A DNA stretch of 64,000 bases from Bradyrhizobium diazoefficiens (GTDB taxonomy: Bacteria; Pseudomonadota; Alphaproteobacteria; Rhizobiales; Xanthobacteraceae): assembly GCF_016616885.1 (NCBI RefSeq), contig NZ_CP067102.1, positions 992,001-1,056,000 of the forward strand. The letters are read 5' to 3'. The notes under the pieces were generated by a model, which was not told the DNA's origin, ran no database searches, and saw only the letters and a list, made by a program, of their open reading frames with translations. The stretch's first letter is position 1, and the number at the start of each line of letters is the position of its first letter. Positions 8,841-17,651 of the stretch are shown one piece after another. Both the position numbers and the translations under genes were made by a program.

Positions 8841-9646
8841 GGCTTCGGCTTTACCTTGGCGGTCTTGTGCTCGAGGAATTCGCGGATCCTGCGTTTTGCC
8901 TCTTTGTCGCTCTGTGCAACGGTGGCCATCAGCGATTCCATCAGGAGACCAGTCTGCGGATTGGCTTCGGCGATCATCGGCAGCGCCTGCAGCACCGCGA
9001 AATTGGTCAGCGGCGCGTTGGAGGCGATCTTGGTTGCGAGTTCCAGCGCCTTGGTGAGGCCGTTGCCGGCTTCGGTGACATATTGCGCAAAGCCGTAGGA
9101 CGCGCCCTCGGTCGCGCTATAGACGCGCCCGGTCAGCATCATGTCCATCATACGCGCGACGCCGATCAGCCTCGGAAGCCGCACTGAGCCGCCGCCGCCG
9201 ACGAAGATACCGCGCTGACCCTCAGGCAGCGCGAAGTAGGTTGTGGGCTCGGCGACGCGAATGTGGGCGGAGCAGGCAAGCTCGAGCCCCCCGCCGATCA
9301 CTGCGCCCTTCAGCGCCGCGATCACGGGCACGCGGCTGTACTGGATACGGTCGAACACCCGGTGCCACATCTGCGAATGCAACAGGCCGCCCGTGGCGTC
9401 GTGATCCTGAAGCTCTGAGAGGTCGAGGCCGCTGGAGAAATGATCGCCGATGCCGTGAATGACGACCGCGCCGATGTCCTCGGGCAGGGACGCAAAGCAT
9501 TCGCCGATTTCAAGGATGATGCCGTCGTTGAGGGCATTGCGCTTGGCCGGCCGGTTCAGACCCACGGTCAAAACCCGGTCCACCCTCTCGATCTGAAGCA
9601 GCCCGGAGGCGCCCGGGGCAGCGGTCTCGGCGTTTCCCTGTGTCAT
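8837..9646 (-). CDS. Crotonase-family enoyl-CoA hydratase, first gene of the aromatic operon
   Basis: A 269-residue crotonase fold protein. It has the early N-R-P-A-K-R-N-A-L-N segment, the oxyanion loop H-F-S-S-G-L-D-L at about 68-75 and a second G-A-V-I-G-G-G-L-E-L segment near 115. It should hydrate the CoA ester made by the adjacent ligase, either stopping at the 3-hydroxy ester or cleaving it to an aldehyde and acetyl-CoA as hydroxycinnamoyl-CoA hydratase-lyases do. No aldehyde dehydrogenase is nearby, whereas a 3-hydroxyacyl-CoA dehydrogenase is. The promoter contains a 15-bp dyad 20 bp upstream of the start. Confidence 0.85.
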   Translation of the reverse strand: MTQGNAETAAPGASGLLQIERVDRVLTVGLNRPAKRNALNDGIILEIGECFASLPEDIGAVVIHGIGDHFSSGLDLSELQDHDATGGLLHSQMWHRVFDRIQYSRVPVIAALKGAVIGGGLELACSAHIRVAEPTTYFALPEGQRGIFVGGGGSVRLPRLIGVARMMDMMLTGRVYSATEGASYGFAQYVTEAGNGLTKALELATKIASNAPLTNFAVLQALPMIAEANPQTGLLMESLMATVAQSDKEAKRRIREFLEHKTAKVKPKP

Positions 9647-9665
9647 TTGCGTCCTTATCAGAATA

Positions 9666-9680
9666 GTTATGTTGTATAAC
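9666..9680. promoter_or_regulatory. 15-bp dyad operator of the ligase operon
   Basis: GTTATGTTGTATAAC has complementary 5-bp outer arms and lies 20 bp upstream of the crotonase start. It matches the dyad in front of pobA (GTTATNTNNTATAAY). Size and AT-richness fit a MarR-type operator, as expected from CouR control of hydroxycinnamate genes in R. palustris. No MarR gene is in the window. Confidence 0.6.
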
Positions 9681-9771
9681 GAATTCTGGAGGAGTCAATA
9701 TGGGCCTTCGTAATGATGTTTGCGAAGGCCGCGCCGACACGCGAAATAGACCGATGGGGTGCGAGAACTGC

Positions 9772-10179
9772 TCAGGCCGTTTCCGTAATCATCTTCTTGG
9801 CGGCCTGAGTGAGTAGACCGGAACGCGTGTACCCGTGCGTCTCGGCGTATTTGTCGATCTGCTCAAGGACGTCACCGGGCAAGGTGACATTGACGCGCAC
9901 GATTTTTGGCTGGTCATTCTTCACCGAAACCAGAATGGCAACGCCCGATCGGTTCTTCGGATCCGACATGATCTCCTCGAGCGACGAAGGCTCGGGAATC
10001 GCTTCTCCATCTTCCGCCATGCCTTCAAGATGAAGCGCCAGCGCCTCTTCGGCCATGTCGCGTGCATCGTCGAGCGTGGTGCCCGCGGTCACGACGCCTG
10101 GCAGATCGGGAAACGATACCCCGAAATCGCTGTCGGCATCCTTATGGATCAGACCGATGTAATGACGCATGACGCTCAC
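9772..10179 (-). CDS. hicB: HicB-family antitoxin with ribbon-helix-helix tail
   Basis: A 135-residue antitoxin. The N-terminal HicB domain (H-Y-I-G-L-I-H-K, then D-F-G-V-S-F-P-D-L-P-G) is a partial RNase H-like fold that masks the toxin. The C-terminal 45 residues form a ribbon-helix-helix DNA-binding domain (K-I-V-R-V-N-V-T-L-P then G-Y-T-R-S-G-L-L). The start overlaps the hicA stop as ATGA, which couples translation. The RHH domain should bind the palindrome at 10367-10382 and repress the operon. The gene order toxin first, antitoxin second is the usual one. Confidence 0.93.
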   Translation of the reverse strand: MSVMRHYIGLIHKDADSDFGVSFPDLPGVVTAGTTLDDARDMAEEALALHLEGMAEDGEAIPEPSSLEEIMSDPKNRSGVAILVSVKNDQPKIVRVNVTLPGDVLEQIDKYAETHGYTRSGLLTQAAKKMITETA

Positions 10180-10364
10180 CTCAACTTCAGGTCTGATTGC
10201 TTTTCGATACTCTTCAGCGTCCCGAGCGGGATGTCGCGCTTCGGATGAGGGACGGTGACGCGGCCCGTTTTCGTCGGGTGCTTGAATTGGACGTGGCTGC
10301 CTTTTTGAGCCACTTGGACCCAGCCATCCCTTTGTAAGGCCGAGATAATCTCTCGGCTATTCAT
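10176..10364 (-). CDS. hicA: HicA-family mRNA interferase toxin
   Basis: A 62-residue dsRBD-like toxin with the family's catalytic histidine in K-G-S-H-V-Q-F-K-H-P (His at about residue 24) and a late V-P-H-P-K-R-D-I-P segment. HicA cleaves mRNA and stalls growth unless bound by HicB. Full family length and intact motif suggest an active toxin. It starts 2 bp downstream of a perfect palindrome that overlaps an apparent -10 element. Confidence 0.93.
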   Translation of the reverse strand: MNSREIISALQRDGWVQVAQKGSHVQFKHPTKTGRVTVPHPKRDIPLGTLKSIEKQSDLKLR

Positions 10365-10366
10365 AG

Positions 10367-10382
10367 TGTGTATTTATACACA
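10367..10382. promoter_or_regulatory. hicAB operator palindrome
   Basis: TGTGTAT-TT-ATACACA, with perfect 7-bp arms, ends 2 bp upstream of the hicA start. On the minus strand it contains TATAAAT, a plausible -10 box, so a repressor bound here would block initiation. HicB, which carries a ribbon-helix-helix domain, is the natural ligand. Confidence 0.75.
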
Positions 10383-10408
10383 TCGGAATGCATTTGTCAA
10401 CGAGCGGC

Positions 10409-10870
10409 TCACATCACCTGATGCACGTCGATCACCACGCGGTCCCCATGCCGCGCCGCCGAGCCCACAAAAATGCGCTCCATCAGCCAGCGGTACTTTT
10501 CGTGCCCCGTCTCGAATTTCGGCACGGTGCGGAAATAGATCAGCTTGGGATCGACCGGCTCGCCACGCTTGAGCTTTTGCAAGAGCTCGACCGGGCCGAA
10601 GCGCATGCCCTTGTTCTCGACATAGACGACGGCGCCGTCGTCGGTCTCGAAGGCGTATTTCGCCTCGAGATCGATCAGCTCGCTCGGGCGGATGGTCTGG
10701 AAGTCGGCGCCGAACGTCACCACCTTGCCGGTCACCGCACCCTTCACCTCGCCGCCGATGATCGGGATGATGCGGCGGACGCCGATGCCGGTCTCGCCGG
10801 CGGTGACGACGTCGCCGATTTTTGCGGTGATGGTGAAGACGTATTTTGTCTCAAGCATCGGTGCGATCAT
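10409..10870 (-). CDS. DUF3237 family protein at the end of the TRAP operon
   Basis: A 153-residue soluble beta-rich protein matching DUF3237. It has an N-terminal Y-V-F-T-I-T-A-K-I-G, a central G-x-V-K-G-x-V-x-G-K-V and G-A-D-F-Q-x-I-R segment, and a late Y-F-R-T-x-P-x-F-E-T-G motif. The fold is a small beta barrel of unknown function, often found beside aromatic degradation genes. It begins 12 bp after dctM, so it is co-transcribed with the transporter. A role in aromatic metabolism is inferred from context only. Confidence 0.82.
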   Translation of the reverse strand: MIAPMLETKYVFTITAKIGDVVTAGETGIGVRRIIPIIGGEVKGAVTGKVVTFGADFQTIRPSELIDLEAKYAFETDDGAVVYVENKGMRFGPVELLQKLKRGEPVDPKLIYFRTVPKFETGHEKYRWLMERIFVGSAARHGDRVVIDVHQVM

Positions 10871-10882
10871 CGTTCGCCTCTC

Positions 10883-12202
10883 TCAGTGCGCCATCATCCG
10901 CGTCGGCAGCCACGTCGCCAGCAACGGGAAGGCGATCAGGATCACGAGGCGCACGAGATCGGTTGCCACGAACGGGATGACGCCCTTGAAGATGGTGGCG
11001 AAGGAGACATCCTTCACCACGCTCTTGATGACAAAGACGTTCATGCCCACAGGCGGATGGATCAGGCCGAGCTCGACGGTCATCACGATGATGACACCAA
11101 ACCAGACCGGATCGAAGCCGAGATGCGTGATGACGGGGAAGATGATCGGCACGGTCAGGATGATCATCGCCATAGCGTCCATCAGGCAGCCGAGCACGAG
11201 ATACATCACCATAATCAGCGCCAGCACGCCGTAGGGGCCGAGGCCCAGACCAGTGAGGAACTCCGTCACCTTCTGCGGTGTCTGCGTCACCGTGAGGAAA
11301 TAGCCGAAGATCAGCGCGCCGATCAGTACGGTGAACACGGCCGCTGCCGTGCGGGTCGCCTGGAGCAGCGAAGCCAGCACCTTCTCGCGATCGAGCCGTC
11401 CCGTGACGATGCCGATGATGAAGGCGCCGGCAGCGCCGACGCCGCCGGCCTCCGTCGGCGTGAAGCGCGGCAGGAACGGCAGGCCGTAGAGGCCGCCGAT
11501 CACGAACACGAACAGCAGCACGGGCGCCCAGATGTCTTTCAGGCCCGCGAAGCGCTCGCGCCATGGCAGTACCTTGCCCTTGGGCAGGAAGTCGGGGCGG
11601 AAATAGCCGATCAGAAAGATCGTGATCATGTACATGGTCATCGCCAGCAGGCCCGGAATGATGCCGGCGATGAAGAGTTTTCCGATGTCCTGCTCGGTGA
11701 TGATGCCGTAGACGGCAAGCACGGTGGAGGGCGGCAGCATCGCACCCAGCGTGCCGCCGGCCGCAATCACACCGGTCGCAAAGGATTGCGGATAGCCGAA
11801 GCGGCGCATCTCGGGGTAGGCGACCGCGGAGAAGGTCGCCGCGGTTGCGACCGACGAGCCACAGATCGCGGCAAAGCCGCCGCAGGCGCCGACGGTGGCA
11901 ATGCCGAGGCCGCCGCGTAAGTGCCCGACAAAGCCGTTGGCGGCGCGGAACAGCTCGCGGCTCATGCCGGAATTGCTGACGAAGGAGCCCATCAGCAGAA
12001 ACATCGGGATGACGCCGAAGGTGTAGTCGGTGACCGTGCGCATCGAGGTCTGGCCGACCAGCTTCAGCGCCGGCGTTGCGCCGACCAGATAGGAGAAGCC
12101 AGAGACGCCGACGAGACCCATGGCCATGCCGACGGGCACGCGCAACAACATCAGCGCGAACAGGGAAACGAAGCCGAGAACGGCGACGGCATCGGTGCTC
12201 AT
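10883..12202 (-). CDS. dctM: TRAP transporter large permease DctM
   Basis: A 439-residue polytopic membrane protein with about 12 hydrophobic segments and the DctM family features: an N-terminal L-L-R-V-P-V-G-M-A-M, a central G-G-T-L-G-A-M-L-P-P-S and a C-terminal P-P-V-G-M-N-V-F segment. It carries the solute across the inner membrane in exchange with sodium or protons. It starts 2 bp after dctQ. With dctP and dctQ it probably imports hydroxycinnamates or another aromatic acid, like TarPQM of R. palustris. The ligand is inferred from neighbours. Confidence 0.94.
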   Translation of the reverse strand: MSTDAVAVLGFVSLFALMLLRVPVGMAMGLVGVSGFSYLVGATPALKLVGQTSMRTVTDYTFGVIPMFLLMGSFVSNSGMSRELFRAANGFVGHLRGGLGIATVGACGGFAAICGSSVATAATFSAVAYPEMRRFGYPQSFATGVIAAGGTLGAMLPPSTVLAVYGIITEQDIGKLFIAGIIPGLLAMTMYMITIFLIGYFRPDFLPKGKVLPWRERFAGLKDIWAPVLLFVFVIGGLYGLPFLPRFTPTEAGGVGAAGAFIIGIVTGRLDREKVLASLLQATRTAAAVFTVLIGALIFGYFLTVTQTPQKVTEFLTGLGLGPYGVLALIMVMYLVLGCLMDAMAMIILTVPIIFPVITHLGFDPVWFGVIIVMTVELGLIHPPVGMNVFVIKSVVKDVSFATIFKGVIPFVATDLVRLVILIAFPLLATWLPTRMMAH

Positions 12203-12204
12203 GA

Positions 12205-12741
12205 TTACTCCGTCGCCTTCAGCTTGGGGTCATGCATCTCTTCGGGATGGAAGATCAATCGGTAAGTGCGGATCGCGATCAGCAGCACGGCCGAGACGTC
12301 GCCGATCCAGGCGATCGCGAAGAACGGCCATGTCGGCATGTGCATGTCGAAGGTCTGGACGTTGTCCCCGTAGGTGCCGCGCACCTTGTCGAACAGCGTC
12401 CAGGTCTGCACGGTGACGACGAACAGCAGCACCAGCGTTGCGAACACGTCGATCCAGCGCTGGTAGCGCGGGGTGACGTTGCCCCAGACCAGGTCGACGG
12501 TGATGTGCGTGCCGCGATACGAGGTCGCCGCGATGCCCCAGAAAATAAGGATGCCGAGCAACATGCGGCCGATGTCGAAGCTATCGGGAATCGAATAGTT
12601 CAGCGTGTTGCGCAGCAGGACCGACACGAAGATGTCCAGCGCGACGATGCCGACGAAGGCGGCTGCGATCCATTCGATCGTGTCGATGATGCGGTCCATC
12701 CAGGAGCGCTTCATGGGAAGTGTGTCGTCGTGTGAGCTCAT
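12205..12741 (-). CDS. dctQ: TRAP transporter small permease DctQ
   Basis: A 178-residue protein with four hydrophobic segments and the DctQ signature: D-I-F-V-S-V-L-L-R near residue 40, then F-W-G-I-A-A-T-S-Y-R-G-T-H-I in the middle. It forms the membrane complex with DctM. It is separated from dctP by about 200 bp of repeat sequence, so expression may be lowered or processed at that point. Confidence 0.92.
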   Translation of the reverse strand: MSSHDDTLPMKRSWMDRIIDTIEWIAAAFVGIVALDIFVSVLLRNTLNYSIPDSFDIGRMLLGILIFWGIAATSYRGTHITVDLVWGNVTPRYQRWIDVFATLVLLFVVTVQTWTLFDKVRGTYGDNVQTFDMHMPTWPFFAIAWIGDVSAVLLIAIRTYRLIFHPEEMHDPKLKATE

Positions 12742-12756
12742 TGTTTGATCTCGGTC

Positions 12757-12922
12757 TCGCCGCGGACTTCACCTCGCCCCGCTTGCGGGGAGAGGTCGAA
12801 TTCGAGCGCAGCTCGAATTCGGGTGAGGGGGACTCTCGGCGAGTCGAGCTGTCACCATCTCTGTGGAAGCAGCCCTTCACCCCCAACCCTCTCCCCGTAA
12901 GGACGGGGAGAGGGGGAGGAAG
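12757..12922. repeat. Palindromic intergenic repeat between dctP and dctQ
   Basis: Two stem-rich units follow one another: one with CCCCGCTTGCGGGG and a mirrored TCGAATTCGAGC/GCTCGAATTC pair, the other with CTCTCCCC-GTAAGGA-CGGGGAGAG. Text of this kind recurs between genes in Bradyrhizobium genomes. It fills most of the gap inside the TRAP operon and can fold in the mRNA. Confidence 0.7.
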
Positions 12923-12941
12923 GACCGATCGCGTCGCGGCG

Positions 12942-13958
12942 TCACTCCGCGAGCGCGTTGTATTTCTTCAGCGACGCCTTCAAATCCGCCAGCGCGGCGT
13001 CGGGATCGATACCGGCCTTCTTGGCGCCATCGCCCCAGGTCTTGACCAGCGGCTCGGCCGCCTTCTTCCAGGCGGCGGTCTGGTCCGGTGTCAGCTTGTA
13101 GACCTCGTGACCTTCTTCCGCCTTCACCTTGTCGATGCCGGCATCCTCGAACTTGCCCCAGTGTTCGCCGACCACGCCGGCCATTTCGGTCGAGCAGTTC
13201 TTGTCGATCGCGGCCTTCTGCTTGTCGGACATCGAATCGTACTTGTCCTTGTTCATCACGAACACGAACGTCGTCGTGTAGAGCGGCGCTTCCATGTCGT
13301 ACTTCGTCACCTTGTCGATGCCGAACAGCACCAGCGAGCCCCAGGGGAAGGTGACGCCGTCGGCGACGCCGCGCTCGATGATGTCGCGCACTTCAGGTGC
13401 CGAGGACTGTACGTTGGTGCCGCCGAGTGCGGTGACGAAATTCGCCATGGTGGCGTGAGCCGGGCGAATCTTCATGCCCTTCACGTCCTCCGGCATCACG
13501 ATCTTCTTGGTGCGGGAGTGGAAGGAGGAGGGCGAGTGGACGAAGGCGAGGCAGTATTTGACGTCCTTCATCTCCTTCGCGGCATATTTGCGATACCAGG
13601 CATCCAGGCCCTCCGAACCGCCCTTGGCGTCCGAGATCAGGAACGGCAATTCGCCGGCACCGATGATCGGAAAGCGGCCGGGCTGATAGCCGGGATTGAC
13701 GTAAGTGACGTCGGCGATGCCGTCGCGCGCCATGTCGTAATGGTCAAACGCCTTGCCGAGCTGTTGGGCCGGAAACACCTTGCCCGTGATGGTGCCGCCG
13801 GAATCCTTGTTCACCGCGGCCACCCAGTCTTCCAAAGATTTCTGTAGGGGGTGCGACGCCGGCACCCAGTGCGAGACCTTCAGGTCAACGGTCTTGTCCT
13901 GCGCGAACGCAGGCGTCACGCTTGCTGCCAGCAGCAAAGCCAGACAGGCTTTCCTCAT
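12942..13958 (-). CDS. dctP: TRAP transporter substrate-binding protein DctP
   Basis: A 338-residue periplasmic receptor. The ATG at 13958 is preceded by GGGAGAG and followed by a signal peptide (M-R-K-A-C-L-A-L-L-L, cleavage near A-F-A-Q). DctP features include the early L-K-V-S-H-W-V-P-A-S-H-P-L, a V-F-P-A-Q-Q-L-G-K segment, and the substrate-contact region G-M-K-I-R-P-A. It is the first gene of the TRAP operon and is divergent from pobA. TarP of R. palustris, a p-coumarate receptor, is a good model for its ligand, but this is an inference. Confidence 0.93.
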   Translation of the reverse strand: MRKACLALLLAASVTPAFAQDKTVDLKVSHWVPASHPLQKSLEDWVAAVNKDSGGTITGKVFPAQQLGKAFDHYDMARDGIADVTYVNPGYQPGRFPIIGAGELPFLISDAKGGSEGLDAWYRKYAAKEMKDVKYCLAFVHSPSSFHSRTKKIVMPEDVKGMKIRPAHATMANFVTALGGTNVQSSAPEVRDIIERGVADGVTFPWGSLVLFGIDKVTKYDMEAPLYTTTFVFVMNKDKYDSMSDKQKAAIDKNCSTEMAGVVGEHWGKFEDAGIDKVKAEEGHEVYKLTPDQTAAWKKAAEPLVKTWGDGAKKAGIDPDAALADLKASLKKYNALAE

Positions 13959-14012
13959 CACGCGTCTCTCCCTCTTTGTGACGGCGGGCTTCGATGGCCC
14001 GGTCTCATTAAT

Positions 14013-14022
14013 TAACATGTTA
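14013..14022. promoter_or_regulatory. 10-bp palindrome in the dctP-pobA intergenic region
   Basis: TAACATGTTA is a perfect palindrome about 55 bp upstream of the dctP start, in an AT-rich patch. It is not the same as the 15-bp dyad closer to pobA, but is of similar composition. It may be a second operator for the divergent promoters. Confidence 0.4.
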
Positions 14023-14027
14023 TCTAA

Positions 14028-15383
<1,356 letters not shown>

Positions 15384-15400
15384 AGCGGTGCCTCCACACC

Positions 15401-15485
15401 GTCATTGCGAGCGAAGCGAAGCAATCCAGGAATGTCTCCGCGGAGACAGTCTGGATTGCTTCGTCGCTGCGCTCCTCGCAATGAC
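15401..15485. repeat. Inverted-repeat intergenic element after pobA
   Basis: GTCATTGCGAGCGAAGCGAA at the left end is mirrored by the last bases, ending CTCGCAATGAC. Between them lie the pairs GCAATCCA/TGGATTGC and TCTCCGCGGAGA. This is a familiar short palindromic repeat of Bradyrhizobium intergenic DNA. It may end or stabilise the pobA transcript. Confidence 0.75.
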
Positions 15486-15600
15486 GAAAGCACGCATTTC
15501 AAACACCCGCGCAAATCCCGTTTAAAACTTTGTAATTGATGCGTCCGTCACGTCCATCGCGTTCAATGGCGACAATCATTGCAATAGACGCGAGACCCGC

Positions 15601-16056
15601 ATGACCGACACCACCATCCCCGACGGCTTCGAGCGGTTGTCCCGCAAGAGCCCCCTCACCGAACCCTGGGAGCCGATCTACGCAAAGAAAACGGAGAGGG
15701 CCGTCATCGTCGGCCTGCGGCTGGCGCGGCCGCACACCAATGGCCGCGGCCTGATACATGGCGGCCTGATCACCGCACTCGCCGACAACGCCATGGGCTA
15801 TAGCTGCGCGCAGGCGACGAACTGGACTACCTCGTTCGTGACGGTCTCGCTGTCGATCGATTTCGTCGGCTCCGCCGAAATCGGCCAGTGGTGCTCGATC
15901 GAGAGCGACGTGATCGAGACCGGGAAGACAATCTGCTTCGCGCAGAGCCTGATCAAGGCCGACAGTGTCGTGATCGCGCGGGCCAGCGGCACGTTCCGGG
16001 TGGTGTCGAAGCCTACCCAAACTTCCAATCCGCCGTCTCCACCACGAGATCGATGA
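15601..16056 (+). CDS. PaaI-type hotdog thioesterase
   Basis: A 151-residue single hotdog domain with the PaaI/YdiI motif N-G-R-G-L-I-H-G-G-L-I-T-A-L-A-D-N-A-M-G near residues 46-65. Such enzymes hydrolyse aryl- or acyl-CoA esters, often as a rescue of stalled CoA pools. It follows pobA after a repeat and overlaps the convergent LysR gene by 44 bp. The substrate is unknown. Confidence 0.82.
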   Translation: MTDTTIPDGFERLSRKSPLTEPWEPIYAKKTERAVIVGLRLARPHTNGRGLIHGGLITALADNAMGYSCAQATNWTTSFVTVSLSIDFVGSAEIGQWCSIESDVIETGKTICFAQSLIKADSVVIARASGTFRVVSKPTQTSNPPSPPRDR

Positions 16057-16897
16057 ACGCGCGCACCTTGGCCGAGAGCAGGCGCGAGGTCGGATAGACG
16101 ATGTGAATCGGCAGCGCCGGCTGCTCGTATTTCGCCAGCAGGATTTTCAGCCGCCCGCGCTTCAGGCCCTCGGCAGCCTGATAGGCCAGCACGCGCGTGA
16201 TGCCGCCGCCGGCCTCAGCATATTGCAGGGCGGCGTCGGCGCTGTTGCTGGTGAAGCGCGGCGACGGCGTCACCTCGATGTCGCGGCCGTCCTGCGCGAA
16301 GCGCCACGCCGTCGCGGGTCCGAACAGGATGGTCTGGTGGCTGGTCAGTGCCTCAGGCGTCCTCGGCTCGCCGTGGCGCTTCAAATAGCTTGATGTCGCC
16401 ACCGTGATCCGCCGCATCTCGCCGACCTGGCGTGCGACCAGCGAGGAGTCGGCGAGGTGGCCGATGCGGACGGCGGCATCGACGGCGTCCTCCACGAGGT
16501 TGACGAGGTTGTCCGACAGTCTGAGTTCGCAGGCGACCTCTGGGTAGCGCTTGAGATATTCGGTCATGACCGGGCCGACATGCAGCCGGCCGAAGCCGAC
16601 CGGGGCCGACACCACCAGCCGTCCGGCCGGCCGATTGCGCTCCTCCCGCGCCGAGCCGTCGGCCTCCTCGACATCGGCGAGGATCCGCCGGGCGCGCTCC
16701 AGATAGCGCGTGCCGACGTCGGTCAACCTCACCTGCCGCGTGGTCCGCTGCAGCAACCGGGCGCCGAGATGCTCCTCAAGTGCCGCGATCAATCGGGTTA
16801 CAGCTGATGGCGACAGCCGCAGTTTTCGTGCCGCCGGCGCAAAGCCGCGCAGATCGGCGACGGTGACGAAGACATGCATGGCTTCGAGACGGTCCAT
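16013..16897 (-). CDS. LysR-family transcriptional regulator
   Basis: A 294-residue regulator. Residues 1-60 form the LysR helix-turn-helix (M-H-V-F-V-T-V-A-D-L then S-P-S-A-V-T-R-L-I-A-A-L-E). Residues 90-290 form the periplasmic-binding-like sensing domain, similar to the CrgA/PgrR subgroup. The gene is divergent from a pyridoxamine-phosphate-oxidase-like gene, and a dyad abuts its start codon. It probably controls itself and that divergent gene. The effector is not apparent. Confidence 0.9.
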   Translation of the reverse strand: MDRLEAMHVFVTVADLRGFAPAARKLRLSPSAVTRLIAALEEHLGARLLQRTTRQVRLTDVGTRYLERARRILADVEEADGSAREERNRPAGRLVVSAPVGFGRLHVGPVMTEYLKRYPEVACELRLSDNLVNLVEDAVDAAVRIGHLADSSLVARQVGEMRRITVATSSYLKRHGEPRTPEALTSHQTILFGPATAWRFAQDGRDIEVTPSPRFTSNSADAALQYAEAGGGITRVLAYQAAEGLKRGRLKILLAKYEQPALPIHIVYPTSRLLSAKVRAFIDLVVETADWKFG

Positions 16898-16905
16898 CGT
16901 AATTA

Positions 16906-16920
16906 TTGCATATATTGCAA
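16906..16920. promoter_or_regulatory. LysR-type T-N11-A dyad
   Basis: TTGCA-TATAT-TGCAA begins 9 bp upstream of the LysR start codon. Its size and T-N11-A spacing fit a LysR-family binding site. An overlapping outer pair, CATCGT/ACGATG (16895-16900, 16920-16925), includes the start codon itself. Confidence 0.6.
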
Positions 16921-17021
16921 CGATGAAGTGTCAAGGGGGCCGATTGTTTTGATCGCCGGAGGGGCCATTTCAATCGACGAAAAGACGCAGAGAAGCGCCG
17001 GAATTTTCAGGAGATGGTCCG

Positions 17022-17651
17022 ATGACCGCAGCCCATACCTATGGCAGCGACGTCGCTTTTACCCCCGCGGTGAAGGCGATCCAGGCGCGCAAGGGTTCGC
17101 GAGAGGCTTATGGCCGGGTCGAGCAGCGCGGCTGGCGCACCGAGGTCGATGAAAACCTCGAGGCCTTCCTCGCCGATGCCAACAGCTTCTATTTCTCCAC
17201 TGCCTCGGCGGACGGCCAGCCCTATATCCAGCACCGTGGTGGTCCGAAGGGCTTTCTGAAGGTGCTGGACAAGCAGACGCTCGCCTTTGCCGACTATGCC
17301 GGCAACCAGCAATATCTGACGCAAGGCAATCTCTCCGAGAATCCCAAGGCCTACATCTTCGTGATGGACTATGCTCATCGCCGCCGGGTGAAGATCTGGG
17401 GCGAGGCACGCGTGGTCGAGGACGACGATGCGCTGACGGATTCGCTGATGCCGAAAGGCTATCGCGCGCGGCCCGAGCAGGTGATCGTGTTCAAGATCGC
17501 TGCCTGGGACACCAACTGCCCGCAGCACATCCCGCAGAAGTTCGACGCTCCGGATGTCGCAGCGGCATTAGCAGCAAGAGACCAGCGGATTGCGGATCTG
17601 GAGGCGCAGCTCGCGGCGCTGAAGGGGCAAGGGACGGAAGAAAAGGCTTAA
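17022..17651 (+). CDS. Pyridoxamine 5'-phosphate oxidase-like FMN-binding protein
   Basis: A 209-residue split-barrel flavoprotein. The core reads F-Y-F-S-T-A-S-A-D-G-Q-P-Y-I-Q-H-R-G-G near residues 52-70, F-A-D-Y-A-G-N-Q-Q-Y near 92 and an R-V-K-I-W-G-E-A-R-V strand near 128. The C-terminal 40 residues form a short coiled coil (R-D-Q-R-I-A-D-L-E-A-Q-L). Members bind FMN or F420 and often reduce xenobiotics. It is divergent from LysR and its stop overlaps the convergent AbrB-family gene by 4 bp. Substrate unknown. Confidence 0.83.
   Translation: MTAAHTYGSDVAFTPAVKAIQARKGSREAYGRVEQRGWRTEVDENLEAFLADANSFYFSTASADGQPYIQHRGGPKGFLKVLDKQTLAFADYAGNQQYLTQGNLSENPKAYIFVMDYAHRRRVKIWGEARVVEDDDALTDSLMPKGYRARPEQVIVFKIAAWDTNCPQHIPQKFDAPDVAAALAARDQRIADLEAQLAALKGQGTEEKA

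Noticed and set aside
9772..10364. hicAB as sign of a genomic island
   Set aside because: No integrase, tRNA junction, direct repeats or obvious change of base composition surrounds it; it is a small pair in a gap.
10388..11920. A 510-codon open frame on the plus strand
   Set aside because: It lies opposite DUF3237 and dctM, both clear family members. The His/Asp-rich product is typical of an antisense frame in high-GC DNA.
15401..15485. Possible insertion-sequence ends or CRISPR-like repeats
   Set aside because: Single palindromic element with no spacers, no repeated array and no transposase. The same applies to the other palindromic repeats at 12757, 44049, 47612, 56534 and 59887.
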